From Planctomycetota bacterium (GTDB taxonomy: Bacteria; Planctomycetota; B15-G4): a stretch of DNA of 64,000 nucleotides. Positions 1 through 8,934 of the stretch are shown piece by piece. Position 1 is the first letter of the stretch; every line of letters starts with the position of its first letter. The translations under genes and the position numbers were made by a program. The notes beneath the pieces were generated by a model. The model saw nothing but the letters and a program-made list of their open reading frames with translations, made no database searches and was not told where the DNA came from. Where the stretch lies: positions 1-64,000 of the forward strand of contig JAJDEP010000013.1 of NCBI GenBank assembly GCA_029259715.1. Reading direction: 5' to 3'.

Positions 1-356
1 TCTTCGACGACGACTACTTCAATACCGGCAGCTACAACCTCGGCATGGAGTGCCTCGACCCGCTGCAGTCTGTCGACCACACGTTGGCCTGCGGGGAGAT
101 CGTCTCGGGAACGATCGAACAAAAGACCGACATCGACTTGACCACCTTCGAGGGCAACGTGGGTGACACCATCTCTCTGACGCTTCGCAGGACGACTTTC
201 GCCGATGGCTTCAGTCCCCAGGCTCGGCTGTCGTCGCCCTTGCAGGGCGAGATCGACATTATCGCCAATGGCGACAGTGCATCGTTCACTCTCCTGGAGA
301 CCGAGACCTACCTGCTCGAGATCTTCGACGACGATTACTTCAATACCGGAAGCTAC
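1..356 (+). repeat. Tandem domain repeat, 321-nt (107-aa) period, seen at the PPC-like domain boundary
   Basis: tcttcgacgacgactacttcaataccggcagctac at position 1 recurs as tcttcgacgacgattacttcaataccggaagctac at 322; protein FDDDYFNTGSYNL vs FDDDYFNTGSYRL. Confidence 0.85.
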
Positions 357-2876
357 CGCCTCGCCCTCGATTGCCACGTCCCCCTCTCCTCCCGCGTGGC
401 CCCGCCCACTCTCCTCGTCGGCGACGGCCTGTCCGCCGTCTACATCGACCAGTCCGCGGCGAGCAACGAGGAAGCCGACGCGATCCTGAAGGCCTCGCAG
501 CCCGACGCAACCACCACGTCATCGCACCTCGACTACCCCAACGGTCTCGACGACACGATCGCCGGTGGCGCGACGATCTGGGACTACCTCGGCGTCGACG
601 CCTTCCCCGGCCCCCACGCCTTCGACGACTTGCCCGGGTTCGTGTTCCGGTTCAGCGGGTACATCAACATCCCGTCGCCGGCCATGCCCGCTGACAGCTT
701 CGAGGTCGACTTCGCGCTCGGCTCTGACGACGGCAGCCGTATGCGCATCGGCGGCATCGACATCGTCGACAACGGCGGCGACCACGGCTTCGGCTTCGTG
801 ACCGGCACGGCGACCTTCGACCTGCCCGGCATCTACCCCGTCGAGATCATCCACTACAACAACTCGATGGGCGCCGGCCTGGAGTGGTACTCCGAACTCG
901 TCGGAGGGCCCGACTCGGGAGCCCCGGCCGGCATGGCCGGCATCGTGCCGCAGGAGCTCTTGTTCAAGGGCGTGCCCGACGTGCCGGGTCCCGGGCAGGA
1001 CGTCTACTACGTCGTCAAGGACGAGGACGCGACAACCCAGTCCGTCTACCGCTCCGGCGGCGGCACGCCGGTCCTCGAATGGACGCTGCCTGCGGTCTTC
1101 GATGGCATCGAGTGCATCGCCGTCGACGCAAACCACACGCTGTACGCGCTCGCCGCGGCCTCCGCGCCCTTCGCTCCGCTCAACCTGGTGCGCAACGGCA
1201 TCGTCGTGGCCGAGTTCGGCTTCAGTGAAGCGCGCGGCATGACCATCGGACCCGACGGCACCGTCTACATCCTCTCGGGCGGCGAGCTGCCGGGCTGGAC
1301 CATGTTCACGTGGGACGCCAGCGGCATCGGCGTGTTGCCGGCCGCCTGGCTCGGCGACTGCAGCTCGATCAAGGGCTTCGACATCGACCCCGTCGGCGAC
1401 TTCTGGACCAGCACCGACGACGGCAGCGGTACGGTCACGATCAGCCGCAACTGTCAGGTCATCGCGACCCTGCCCACCATCTGCGGCACCGGCGACTTCG
1501 CCACCAAGATCTCGGCGGCCCCCGATGGCTCGATCTTCGCGGCGGCCGAGGCCACTGCGGGCAACTGCGATCCCGGCGCGGGCCTTGTCTACCGTTGGGA
1601 CGGCGTCGAACTGAAGATCGCGCACTTCGCGCTGCACACCATGGGCGGGGAGAACGCCGGCCTCGGTTCCGACATCTTCGGCAATGTGTGGGTCGCAGCA
1701 GAGGGCATCACAGAGGGCCCGGGCAATGTCGTCAGCGAGATCTGGCGCAACGGCACGCTGGTGGAGATCGTCGACGGTCGCACCCTCGACCTCGCCATCG
1801 CCCGCAGCACGATCTCCATGGACATCTCCAAGGTGTCGGTGATCGTCAAGCGCGAGGACTTCGACGGCGCGCCGGCTCCGGCTCCTTACGGCCTCGCCCT
1901 CGAGGTCGAGGGCACGGACATCGCGTCCGTCACCGTGCTGACGCCCCACGGCGAGTTGATCCCGCTGGAGGCCAACGGCGACGGGTTCGGGCACCACACG
2001 GGCCCGGTCTACTCCAGCCTGTCGGAGATGGCGCTCGACCCGAACCTCGGCTTTGGCACGTTCGCCTTCACCTGCGAGAGCACCGACCGGAGCATGGAGT
2101 CGGCCCTCGTCGACTACGACCCGGGCCTGGTCGATCCCCACTCCGGGCGCGCCAACATCACCACTCCGTTCGATGGGCAGCCCAACGTCACCCTCAACCC
2201 GACCTTCGAATGGGACTGCGCTGAATCCGTCTGCGGTAATGTCGGCTGGTACCTCGAGACGTTTCCCGTGTTCCCGGAGCCGGGCATCGAGCATGACACC
2301 GATCTGTTCGACCCCAGCGCGACCTCCTGGACTCCCGGGCCGCTCACGCCGCACACGCCCTACGGGTTCTGGATCTCCTCGGGCACCTACATCGGCGGCA
2401 CCACCGTGGCCCTGTCCACCGAGTCGGGCACCGACGACTTCCTCTACGAACCCGGATTCGAGACGGTCAATCAGATCGAGTTCGCGACCCAGGGTTGGAC
2501 CGATCTCGGGTGCGCCACAGCGGGGACCTTCGGCGAACCACACCTCATGGGTGACGGCCCGCTCTCCTCCGCTTCGTCCGGCGCCCTCTACCTGACGCAA
2601 GTCGGCGGCGGTCAGCGCACCTTGCTGTTGTTGTCGCTCGACCAGGACTCCACGCCCCTGTTCGGCGGGACGCTCAAGCCAGCCGTCCCCTGGACCGCCC
2701 AGGCGCTCTTCGTGGTGCCCGGCACACCAGGGCTCGGCAGTTCACTGGTCACGTCCTGGAACACATTCCCCACCGTCACCTCCGGCACTGAACTGGTGTT
2801 CCAATTCCTGATCGAAGATGCCGGCAACGTGAACGGCGTCGCCTTGTCCAACGCGGTGAGCGGGCTCGTGCCGTAG
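3..2876 (+). CDS. Large secreted modular protein, 5'-truncated by the window edge: tandem PPC-like domains, PA14-like domain, NHL-like beta-propeller, Ig-like region, lineage-type C-terminal domain
   Basis: Frame stays open from base 3 (FDDDYFNTGSYNLGMEC...), so the ORF-track ATG at 45 is internal. PA14-like stretch GSDDGSRMRIGGIDIVDNGGDHG...PGIYPVEIIHYNNSMGAGLEWYS. Propeller blades such as FDGIECIAVDANHTLYALA and MTIGPDGTVYIL. Confidence 0.85.
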   Translation, partial: FDDDYFNTGSYNLGMECLDPLQSVDHTLACGEIVSGTIEQKTDIDLTTFEGNVGDTISLTLRRTTFADGFSPQARLSSPLQGEIDIIANGDSASFTLLETETYLLEIFDDDYFNTGSYRLALDCHVPLSSRVAPPTLLVGDGLSAVYIDQSAASNEEADAILKASQPDATTTSSHLDYPNGLDDTIAGGATIWDYLGVDAFPGPHAFDDLPGFVFRFSGYINIPSPAMPADSFEVDFALGSDDGSRMRIGGIDIVDNGGDHGFGFVTGTATFDLPGIYPVEIIHYNNSMGAGLEWYSELVGGPDSGAPAGMAGIVPQELLFKGVPDVPGPGQDVYYVVKDEDATTQSVYRSGGGTPVLEWTLPAVFDGIECIAVDANHTLYALAAASAPFAPLNLVRNGIVVAEFGFSEARGMTIGPDGTVYILSGGELPGWTMFTWDASGIGVLPAAWLGDCSSIKGFDIDPVGDFWTSTDDGSGTVTISRNCQVIATLPTICGTGDFATKISAAPDGSIFAAAEATAGNCDPGAGLVYRWDGVELKIAHFALHTMGGENAGLGSDIFGNVWVAAEGITEGPGNVVSEIWRNGTLVEIVDGRTLDLAIARSTISMDISKVSVIVKREDFDGAPAPAPYGLALEVEGTDIASVTVLTPHGELIPLEANGDGFGHHTGPVYSSLSEMALDPNLGFGTFAFTCESTDRSMESALVDYDPGLVDPHSGRANITTPFDGQPNVTLNPTFEWDCAESVCGNVGWYLETFPVFPEPGIEHDTDLFDPSATSWTPGPLTPHTPYGFWISSGTYIGGTTVALSTESGTDDFLYEPGFETVNQIEFATQGWTDLGCATAGTFGEPHLMGDGPLSSASSGALYLTQVGGGQRTLLLLSLDQDSTPLFGGTLKPAVPWTAQALFVVPGTPGLGSSLVTSWNTFPTVTSGTELVFQFLIEDAGNVNGVALSNAVSGLVP

Positions 2877-2984
2877 TTTCTGACCAATCGCACACCACCA
2901 CAGCCAGGCCGAGCAGCGGCTGTGATACGCTTCGTCCGTGCTCAACATTACAGAGCGCGCACCAGGGGAATCGGGGGATGACCC

Positions 2985-3332
2985 ATGCCAAGTAAAGCGC
3001 AATTGTTGTTCGCGCTCCTGTTCGCTGTCGTGATTTCAGTGGGATGCACATCACAGTGGGCGGTGATCGCGCCCCGGCCGCCGCAAGACTACGAGGTCCT
3101 CGGGAGAGCCCACGGCGAGGCCACCTGGCGCATGTTCTTCGATGGAACGGCGCTCAATTTCATGCCGGCCGGGTTGAGCGACCGAACACGTCTCGCTTAC
3201 GAAGAGGCTATTGCGAGCGTTCCAGGCGCAACAGCACTCGTGAACGTGACGATTCAGGAGCGCTGGGCCTCCTGGTATCTCTGGTCGTCCAAGACCATCA
3301 CCGTAACCGGTGATGCAGTCCGGAGCCGCTGA
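2985..3332 (+). CDS. Small putative lipoprotein
   Basis: N-terminus MPSKAQLLFALLFAVVISVGC has a hydrophobic segment plus lipobox; ends ...TITVTGDAVRSR. Confidence 0.75.
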   Translation: MPSKAQLLFALLFAVVISVGCTSQWAVIAPRPPQDYEVLGRAHGEATWRMFFDGTALNFMPAGLSDRTRLAYEEAIASVPGATALVNVTIQERWASWYLWSSKTITVTGDAVRSR

Positions 3333-3333
3333 C

Positions 3334-3681
3334 ATGAAATCACCGAAGTCACTCGTCTACTGTGCTCTCTTGGCCTTCGCGACGACCGGACTGCTCGGCT
3401 GCACCGGCACGATGGTCCGCATTCCGAATGTTCCGGAGCGCGCCTACGATTCATCCGCCGGCAAGCAGTTGTCGGCCGAAGCTTCGGGGTTCCAGCTCCT
3501 GCTTTGGATCCCCATCGGAACCAACCAGGTTCACCAGCAGTGCTACCAGTCGCTGCAACTTCAGGCTCAGGGGCACTTCATCACGGACGTCCGGTTCCAG
3601 GATTCCTGGACCTACGCATTTGTCGGAACGGTCTACACGGTCAAGATGGAAGCGACGGCCTACCCCTACGTTTCGTCCTGA
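3334..3681 (+). CDS. Small putative lipoprotein, possibly TRL-like
   Basis: MKSPKSLVYCALLAFATTGLLGC lipobox. ATG lies one base after the preceding stop (TGACATG), so the gene is probably coupled; the ORF-track start at 3310 lies inside the upstream gene. Confidence 0.75.
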   Translation: MKSPKSLVYCALLAFATTGLLGCTGTMVRIPNVPERAYDSSAGKQLSAEASGFQLLLWIPIGTNQVHQQCYQSLQLQAQGHFITDVRFQDSWTYAFVGTVYTVKMEATAYPYVSS

Positions 3682-3692
3682 CAAGTGAACGC

Positions 3693-4613
3693 CTAGGAGT
3701 CTCTACCACCCGGCAGCGGGATCGGGATCCAGAGCAAGCGCAACTCGAGCTCGCCCTGATCACGGCCCCAGCCGAACATGCCCCACAGCGGGCCGTTGAC
3801 CGAGTCCCGGACACGGCCGTCGCTGGAGCGCGTTTCCTTCTCGAACCACAACAGGCCGCTCAGCAGCATCGAGATCTCCCTGCGCCCCTTCTCAATGGAC
3901 ATCCAGCCGAGCAGGCCAAAGAGAGGACCGTGTGTTGACACGTCAAACCGGTCCGCCTGGATTTCAGCCGACGTCCACACCAATGCTCCGACCCCGGCAC
4001 CATTGATGGGGACGAACACCCACCCGTCAAGCGACTCATCGGCTTCAAAGCCATTGAACGTTGCGTAGGACGGTCCGATCGACCACAGCGTGGTGAGGAA
4101 GTGCAGTTCGGGCTCTTTGTCAACCGCTCCATACTCGATCGATGAGTACAGCAGCGGTATCCCGCCAGTCATCAGGCGCTGCTCATCGTCGGGCCATGCG
4201 TCGAGATCGGTACTGGAATAGAGCGGCGTCCAGACGACCTCGTTGCGCGCCTGACCACCGTCGCGCTCCAGGATGCGGTGGTCGTAGGAGAACCAGAGAG
4301 GAATCCAAGGCAGGTTGATCAGGCCGACGCCCATGTTGAGGTGGCTGAATACTCGATGATCGAGGCGGTCTTCGAGCGTCGATAGTTCGGTGGCCGTCCC
4401 GTCGATCCAAAACGGAAGCAGCCACATGTGACCATCGCTGCCCTTGTTCTCGGTCGACTCCGCGAGCCGCTCCCATGTCGCCACCGGGACGGCCGTGCCG
4501 TAAGCCGGCGGCTCGAATCGCGCCAGCGCCCGCTCCCCCTTCTCGATGCTGCAAGCTCCCAGGACAACGCATGCCCAGGCAAGCGCACCGACCCGCACGG
4601 ATCTTGATGTCAT
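3693..4613 (-). CDS. Putative lipoprotein with repeated aromatic/Gly-rich strands (PLWGMFGW, LLSGLLWFE, LLWIPIPL)
   Basis: MTSRSVRVGALAWACVVLGAC lipobox with start at 4613; the N-terminal extension in the 550-aa ORF is antisense to the kinase gene. Confidence 0.75.
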   Translation of the reverse strand: MTSRSVRVGALAWACVVLGACSIEKGERALARFEPPAYGTAVPVATWERLAESTENKGSDGHMWLLPFWIDGTATELSTLEDRLDHRVFSHLNMGVGLINLPWIPLWFSYDHRILERDGGQARNEVVWTPLYSSTDLDAWPDDEQRLMTGGIPLLYSSIEYGAVDKEPELHFLTTLWSIGPSYATFNGFEADESLDGWVFVPINGAGVGALVWTSAEIQADRFDVSTHGPLFGLLGWMSIEKGRREISMLLSGLLWFEKETRSSDGRVRDSVNGPLWGMFGWGRDQGELELRLLWIPIPLPGGRDS

Positions 4614-4671
4614 GATTCGCCTCCCTTCGGCCGCCCCCCCGGCGGCGCGAGATCCACTATAGTCGTGCACT

Positions 4672-7521
4672 GTGGAAAGGGACGAGGACGACAGGGGCAA
4701 GAGCCCGTCTTCGGGGGCCGAGGACGGCAGCACAGGTGGCGACGCAGGCGGCGGCCAGAGTGATGGCGGCGCCGGCGACGCACAGGGTGCGTCCCACGAG
4801 ACCACCGTGCTCGAACCCGGCGCGCACGTCGCGGGGCTCTCGCTGATCCGACAGCTCGGCGCCGGCGCCCAGGGCGTCGTGTTCGAGGCCCGCCAGGAAT
4901 CCATGAACCGCGTGGTCGCGGTCAAGATCCTGCCCCGCACCATCGACCAGACCGGGTTGCAGGTCGAGCGTTTCAAGCGCGAGGCCGCGGCCGCGGGACG
5001 CCTCAACCACTCCAACATCGTCGCGGTGCACCAGATCATCGAGGAGGGCGGGCACCACTTCATCGTGCAGGAGTTGGTGCGCGGTGAGAGCCTCGACGAG
5101 AAGCTCGACGACCGCGAGAGTTCGGGCACCAAGACCGACGTGTCCCACTGTCGCTGGGCCGCCACCGTCGGCGCCAAGGTCGCAGACGCCCTGCACCACG
5201 CGCACCAGGAACACGTGATCCACCGCGACGTGAAGCCCAGCAACATCATGCTCACGCTCGAGGGCGAACCCAAGGTCACCGACTTCGGCCTCGCCAAGGT
5301 GCAGGACGAGATCGACCACTCACAGAGCACCGGTATCCTCGGCACGCCCTACTACATGGCGCCCGAGCAGGTCGATCGTTCCCGCGGACAGCCCGACGCG
5401 CGCACCGACGTCTACGGCCTGGGCGCCACCCTCTACCGCATGCTCGCCGGACGCACGCCCTTCCAGGCGGCGAGCCCTAACGGGCTGTTCATCGACATCC
5501 TCACCCGTGCGCCGCCGCCGTTGCGGAGGTTCCAGCGCGGGGTCAGCCGCGACCTGGAGGCCGTCTGCCTCAAGGCGTTGGAGAAGCGGCAGGAGGACCG
5601 GTATCAGAGCTGCGAAGAGCTCCGGGCCGACCTCGAGCGCTACCTGAACGGCGAGCCGACCAAGGCGCGCCCCGTCGGGCCGATCGGGAGTGCCACGCGA
5701 GCGGTGCGGCGCCTTGCGACTTCGGCGTTGGTCGTGCTGGCACTCCTCATTCCCGCCCTCTGGTTCCTGCTCGATGCCCTGTGGCTCGAGAAGGCGGCGG
5801 CGCATGACAGCGAATTCTACTGGGCTCGATTTGGTGCTCTGGGTGTGTGCTCCATCGGCCTCGGATGGGTCCTGTCGGTTTTGCTCGTGCGACGCTCAGG
5901 CGGCAAGTCCTGGATCCCGCCGCTGGCCTGGATCATCACCATTGCACTCGCAGTCGCGGCCGCGCACCAGACCCGAGAGGAATGGGCAGCCCAAGCCAAG
6001 GACAAGGAGTGGATCACGGTCTCGAAGTGGACCGAGAAGCACCGGCACACGCGAGACCTGACGGACTGGATCGCAAGCTGGAGTGACCGCTTGTCACCCA
6101 ACGACCATCTGAAGATCGCGCTGCTCTACTTGAAGCTCGACCGACCCGAGCAGGCGAGAAACCACATCAGCATCCTCACCGCCCCTGACTCGACTCCCGG
6201 ACTTCAGTTGGCACGAGCAGTCCTGGCCTTCGACTGGGGCATCAATGAGGCCTTGGTGAGAGACAAGGCAGCGGCTGAAGCATGGGACGCCTGGGACAAG
6301 TCACAAGCAATCGACTGGTTCGACCTGAAGACGTCCGGTGACATCTTGATGCTGCTCGGACTGCATGGCGATGCCTTCAACGAATACACGCGCGCCCGGT
6401 GGAAGTTCGGTGGGCACCGCGATGAGATCGCCTTGGCCCAATTCGAGGCTGCGCTCGATCTCTGCAACTGGCCCGAAGCGGAGGAACTAGAGCGCAAGCT
6501 CCAAGACTTCATGGAGCTCAATGAACGGCGATTCGTCGGCTGGGCTCTCGGGCTGCGCCTTGCCCGCGAACGCGACGATGTGAGTGAGGGGAAGAAGGAA
6601 TCCGATGCACAGAAGTACATCTCTCGGCTCTTGAATGACCCCGTCGTCCCACCGACGAAAAGGCTGATCACAGCCTTTGATGAAACGCTGCTCCACGAAG
6701 GGATTGAGTCGGCTCTCCAGGTCCTCGATCGGAGTGTTGAGGAGGCGCTCGGCGCGATTCCCATCGGGAGCGACACCATCCACACCTGCGCCTACAAGGC
6801 ATTTGGAGTCGGCCGCTTCGAAGAGGCGGAGACCTATTACCGCTACTTGCTCACCGACAAGAACTGGTCCTTCGCGGCCCACCTCGGACTCGCCGCAGTG
6901 AAGATGAAAGATTCGGATGGCGATTACGAAGCAGCCATCACATGGGCCACGGCTGCGATCGATCGCGAATCAGACTACTACGAGGGTCACCTGCAGCTCG
7001 GCCTCGCACGCCTGTATCGAGCGCTTGCAAAGGTCGGACGCAAGGTGAACCAACTCGAGACGGAAACGCTCGCGGAAGTGATCCGTATTCTGAAAGTGGC
7101 TGTTCAACACAATGGGATGGACGAGCAGGCCCTCAACAACCTCTCCTACGCGCTCATTCTCTTCGCAAAGAAGACGCGGGATTCCTCCAGTCTCGACGAG
7201 GCGATCCTCCTCTCCCGGCGGGCGCAGCGGCTGCAGGACCCTGCGAGGTCACATGGCCGCACAGTTGCGCTCGATGTCGAGCCCTGCAAGCTCTCGCCCG
7301 TCAAGCGCGCATGGATGTCATCGACCTACGACACGCTGGCCGATGCTTACCAGATCAAGTTCGAACTCCAGTCGGATCGCAATCACCTGGCAATGGCGGA
7401 AGGAATGGCTCGGGAAGCGCTGGAGATCCTGGCCCCGCGCGAATACTTTTCGCCCGCGCTCATCGAAGACAGAGAGGCGCACCTGCAAGAGATCTCAGAT
7501 CTCTTGGCAAAGTGGCGCTAG
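4672..7521 (+). CDS. Serine/threonine protein kinase (PknB-type) with TM segments and TPR-like C-terminus
   Basis: GTG start. LGAGAQGVVFEARQ, VAVKIL, HRDVKPSNIML, VTDFGLAKV, GTPYYMAPEQ kinase motifs; TM stretch SALVVLALLIPALWFLLDALW; helical repeats after it. Confidence 0.93.
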   Translation: MERDEDDRGKSPSSGAEDGSTGGDAGGGQSDGGAGDAQGASHETTVLEPGAHVAGLSLIRQLGAGAQGVVFEARQESMNRVVAVKILPRTIDQTGLQVERFKREAAAAGRLNHSNIVAVHQIIEEGGHHFIVQELVRGESLDEKLDDRESSGTKTDVSHCRWAATVGAKVADALHHAHQEHVIHRDVKPSNIMLTLEGEPKVTDFGLAKVQDEIDHSQSTGILGTPYYMAPEQVDRSRGQPDARTDVYGLGATLYRMLAGRTPFQAASPNGLFIDILTRAPPPLRRFQRGVSRDLEAVCLKALEKRQEDRYQSCEELRADLERYLNGEPTKARPVGPIGSATRAVRRLATSALVVLALLIPALWFLLDALWLEKAAAHDSEFYWARFGALGVCSIGLGWVLSVLLVRRSGGKSWIPPLAWIITIALAVAAAHQTREEWAAQAKDKEWITVSKWTEKHRHTRDLTDWIASWSDRLSPNDHLKIALLYLKLDRPEQARNHISILTAPDSTPGLQLARAVLAFDWGINEALVRDKAAAEAWDAWDKSQAIDWFDLKTSGDILMLLGLHGDAFNEYTRARWKFGGHRDEIALAQFEAALDLCNWPEAEELERKLQDFMELNERRFVGWALGLRLARERDDVSEGKKESDAQKYISRLLNDPVVPPTKRLITAFDETLLHEGIESALQVLDRSVEEALGAIPIGSDTIHTCAYKAFGVGRFEEAETYYRYLLTDKNWSFAAHLGLAAVKMKDSDGDYEAAITWATAAIDRESDYYEGHLQLGLARLYRALAKVGRKVNQLETETLAEVIRILKVAVQHNGMDEQALNNLSYALILFAKKTRDSSSLDEAILLSRRAQRLQDPARSHGRTVALDVEPCKLSPVKRAWMSSTYDTLADAYQIKFELQSDRNHLAMAEGMAREALEILAPREYFSPALIEDREAHLQEISDLLAKWR

Positions 7522-7567
7522 CAACGCTTCGAGTGAGGCGCCCGAGCATTGGCCGGAATCTGCGAGC

Positions 7568-8878
7568 CTAGGGAGAAACGCCGACCATTCCGTTGCTCGC
7601 TGCGTAGCCGAACGGGCCTCCTGCATCCTCGATCCAATACTGAAGGAACGTTTCGAATCCAGGAGTAACTGCTGCCGGCCAGGATGCACTCAGCTCGATC
7701 TTGCCTGCTCCGTCCGTGACAAGAATCACCAACAGGCCGGTCGCGGTGATGTTCGGGATCAACGTGCCGCCGTAGAAGCCCGTCGCATTCAGCTCGGAGA
7801 ATCCGACAAACAGGAACGCCGGAGCAGAGGTGGCCGCTCCCGTGAGTGTCAGGTACACCGGATCGCCTGCTTGCATCGATCCGCTAGCCGTCAGGAATGG
7901 ATCACCGGACGCTCCAGCCAAGGCGTGTCCGAGATCTCTCCAACGCGTCTTCTGGATGGACATGCCCTGACACTGGTGATCATCAGATGAAGCCATCAGG
8001 GATCCATCCAGCAACAGCTCACATCCGACTGGATAGGTGTTCGTCTCGTCCTCCAGAATCCAAATGCGCCCGTGCAAGTCGACGCCAAAGTCATCCGGAA
8101 CGGACTCGTCAGGCTGGTCGAGTCCCAGGCCGGATTGAATCAGACTCGCCGCCCCATCAGCCCACCGGTAGACAACCCAGACGTCGTCGGCCGATTGGCA
8201 ATCGGTCGACCACGCCATGACAAACACCCGGTCATTCGAGTCGATCGAAAGATTCGTGGAGTAGACGTCCGTGGCACATCCCGCCGGCACGCTGAAGACT
8301 GGCACACCATTGCGAGCCAACACGGCTTCGGTGGTTTGTCCGGACTCATCTTCGAACAGGCACCACACCGTGCCTTCGGAATCAATGTCGATGTGCGGCC
8401 ACGCCCTACCGGGCCCGAGCTCTGGTAGCAGTGCTGTCACATCAAGGTCTACTCCCTCAAACAACCGGGACAGGAACCAACTACCCCCTGACTCCTCTCT
8501 CAACACAAAAACCTCGCCCGCCGGCGTGACCGCCATGTCCCACCCCGCACCGCTCCATGAATGGACGACCAAACCATTGCGGAGAAGGTTTAGATCAGCC
8601 AGCGGTGGAACTCCTCCTGCAAGGACATACACGTTGCCATCGGCGTCGATTTCCGCACCATAAATGCCAGCAAAGAGGACGGTATCGAGCAGAAACACAT
8701 CCCCGAATCCACTGCCGTCAAATGTGTCAACTCCCCAGAGCAGAGGCGTCGTGTCGATGGCCCAGTACATCGCAATGTCCTGGGCGACCAATGACTTGGC
8801 AACAGTGCCGATCAACAGCGCGGCTGCACAGCTGCCGGATATCAGGAGTGATCGATGCAACGCATTGTTCCACTTCAT
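7568..8878 (-). CDS. Secreted beta-propeller protein with lineage-type C-terminal domain
   Basis: MKWNNALHRSLLISGSCAAALLIGTVAKSLVAQ signal; blades AEIDADGNVYVLAG, DMAVTPAGEVFVL; C-term VGFSELNATGFYGGTLIP...FETFLQYWIEDAGGPFGYAASNGMVGVSP. Confidence 0.8.
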   Translation of the reverse strand: MKWNNALHRSLLISGSCAAALLIGTVAKSLVAQDIAMYWAIDTTPLLWGVDTFDGSGFGDVFLLDTVLFAGIYGAEIDADGNVYVLAGGVPPLADLNLLRNGLVVHSWSGAGWDMAVTPAGEVFVLREESGGSWFLSRLFEGVDLDVTALLPELGPGRAWPHIDIDSEGTVWCLFEDESGQTTEAVLARNGVPVFSVPAGCATDVYSTNLSIDSNDRVFVMAWSTDCQSADDVWVVYRWADGAASLIQSGLGLDQPDESVPDDFGVDLHGRIWILEDETNTYPVGCELLLDGSLMASSDDHQCQGMSIQKTRWRDLGHALAGASGDPFLTASGSMQAGDPVYLTLTGAATSAPAFLFVGFSELNATGFYGGTLIPNITATGLLVILVTDGAGKIELSASWPAAVTPGFETFLQYWIEDAGGPFGYAASNGMVGVSP

Positions 8879-8934
8879 GTCACTTTCCCACTCTCCTAGG
8901 CGCTTTGACCTGGCCCTAGGCCGCATCGCCACCA

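Noticed and set aside
519-2600. 693-aa minus-strand ORF opposite the first secreted protein
   Set aside because: Antisense shadow ORF in GC-rich DNA; composition is Arg/Ala/Asp/Val-rich with no motifs, while the + strand has clear domains.
2899-2924. CACAGCC...GGCTGTG 7-bp hairpin after the first gene
   Set aside because: 12-nt loop and no U-tract; too weak to call a terminator.
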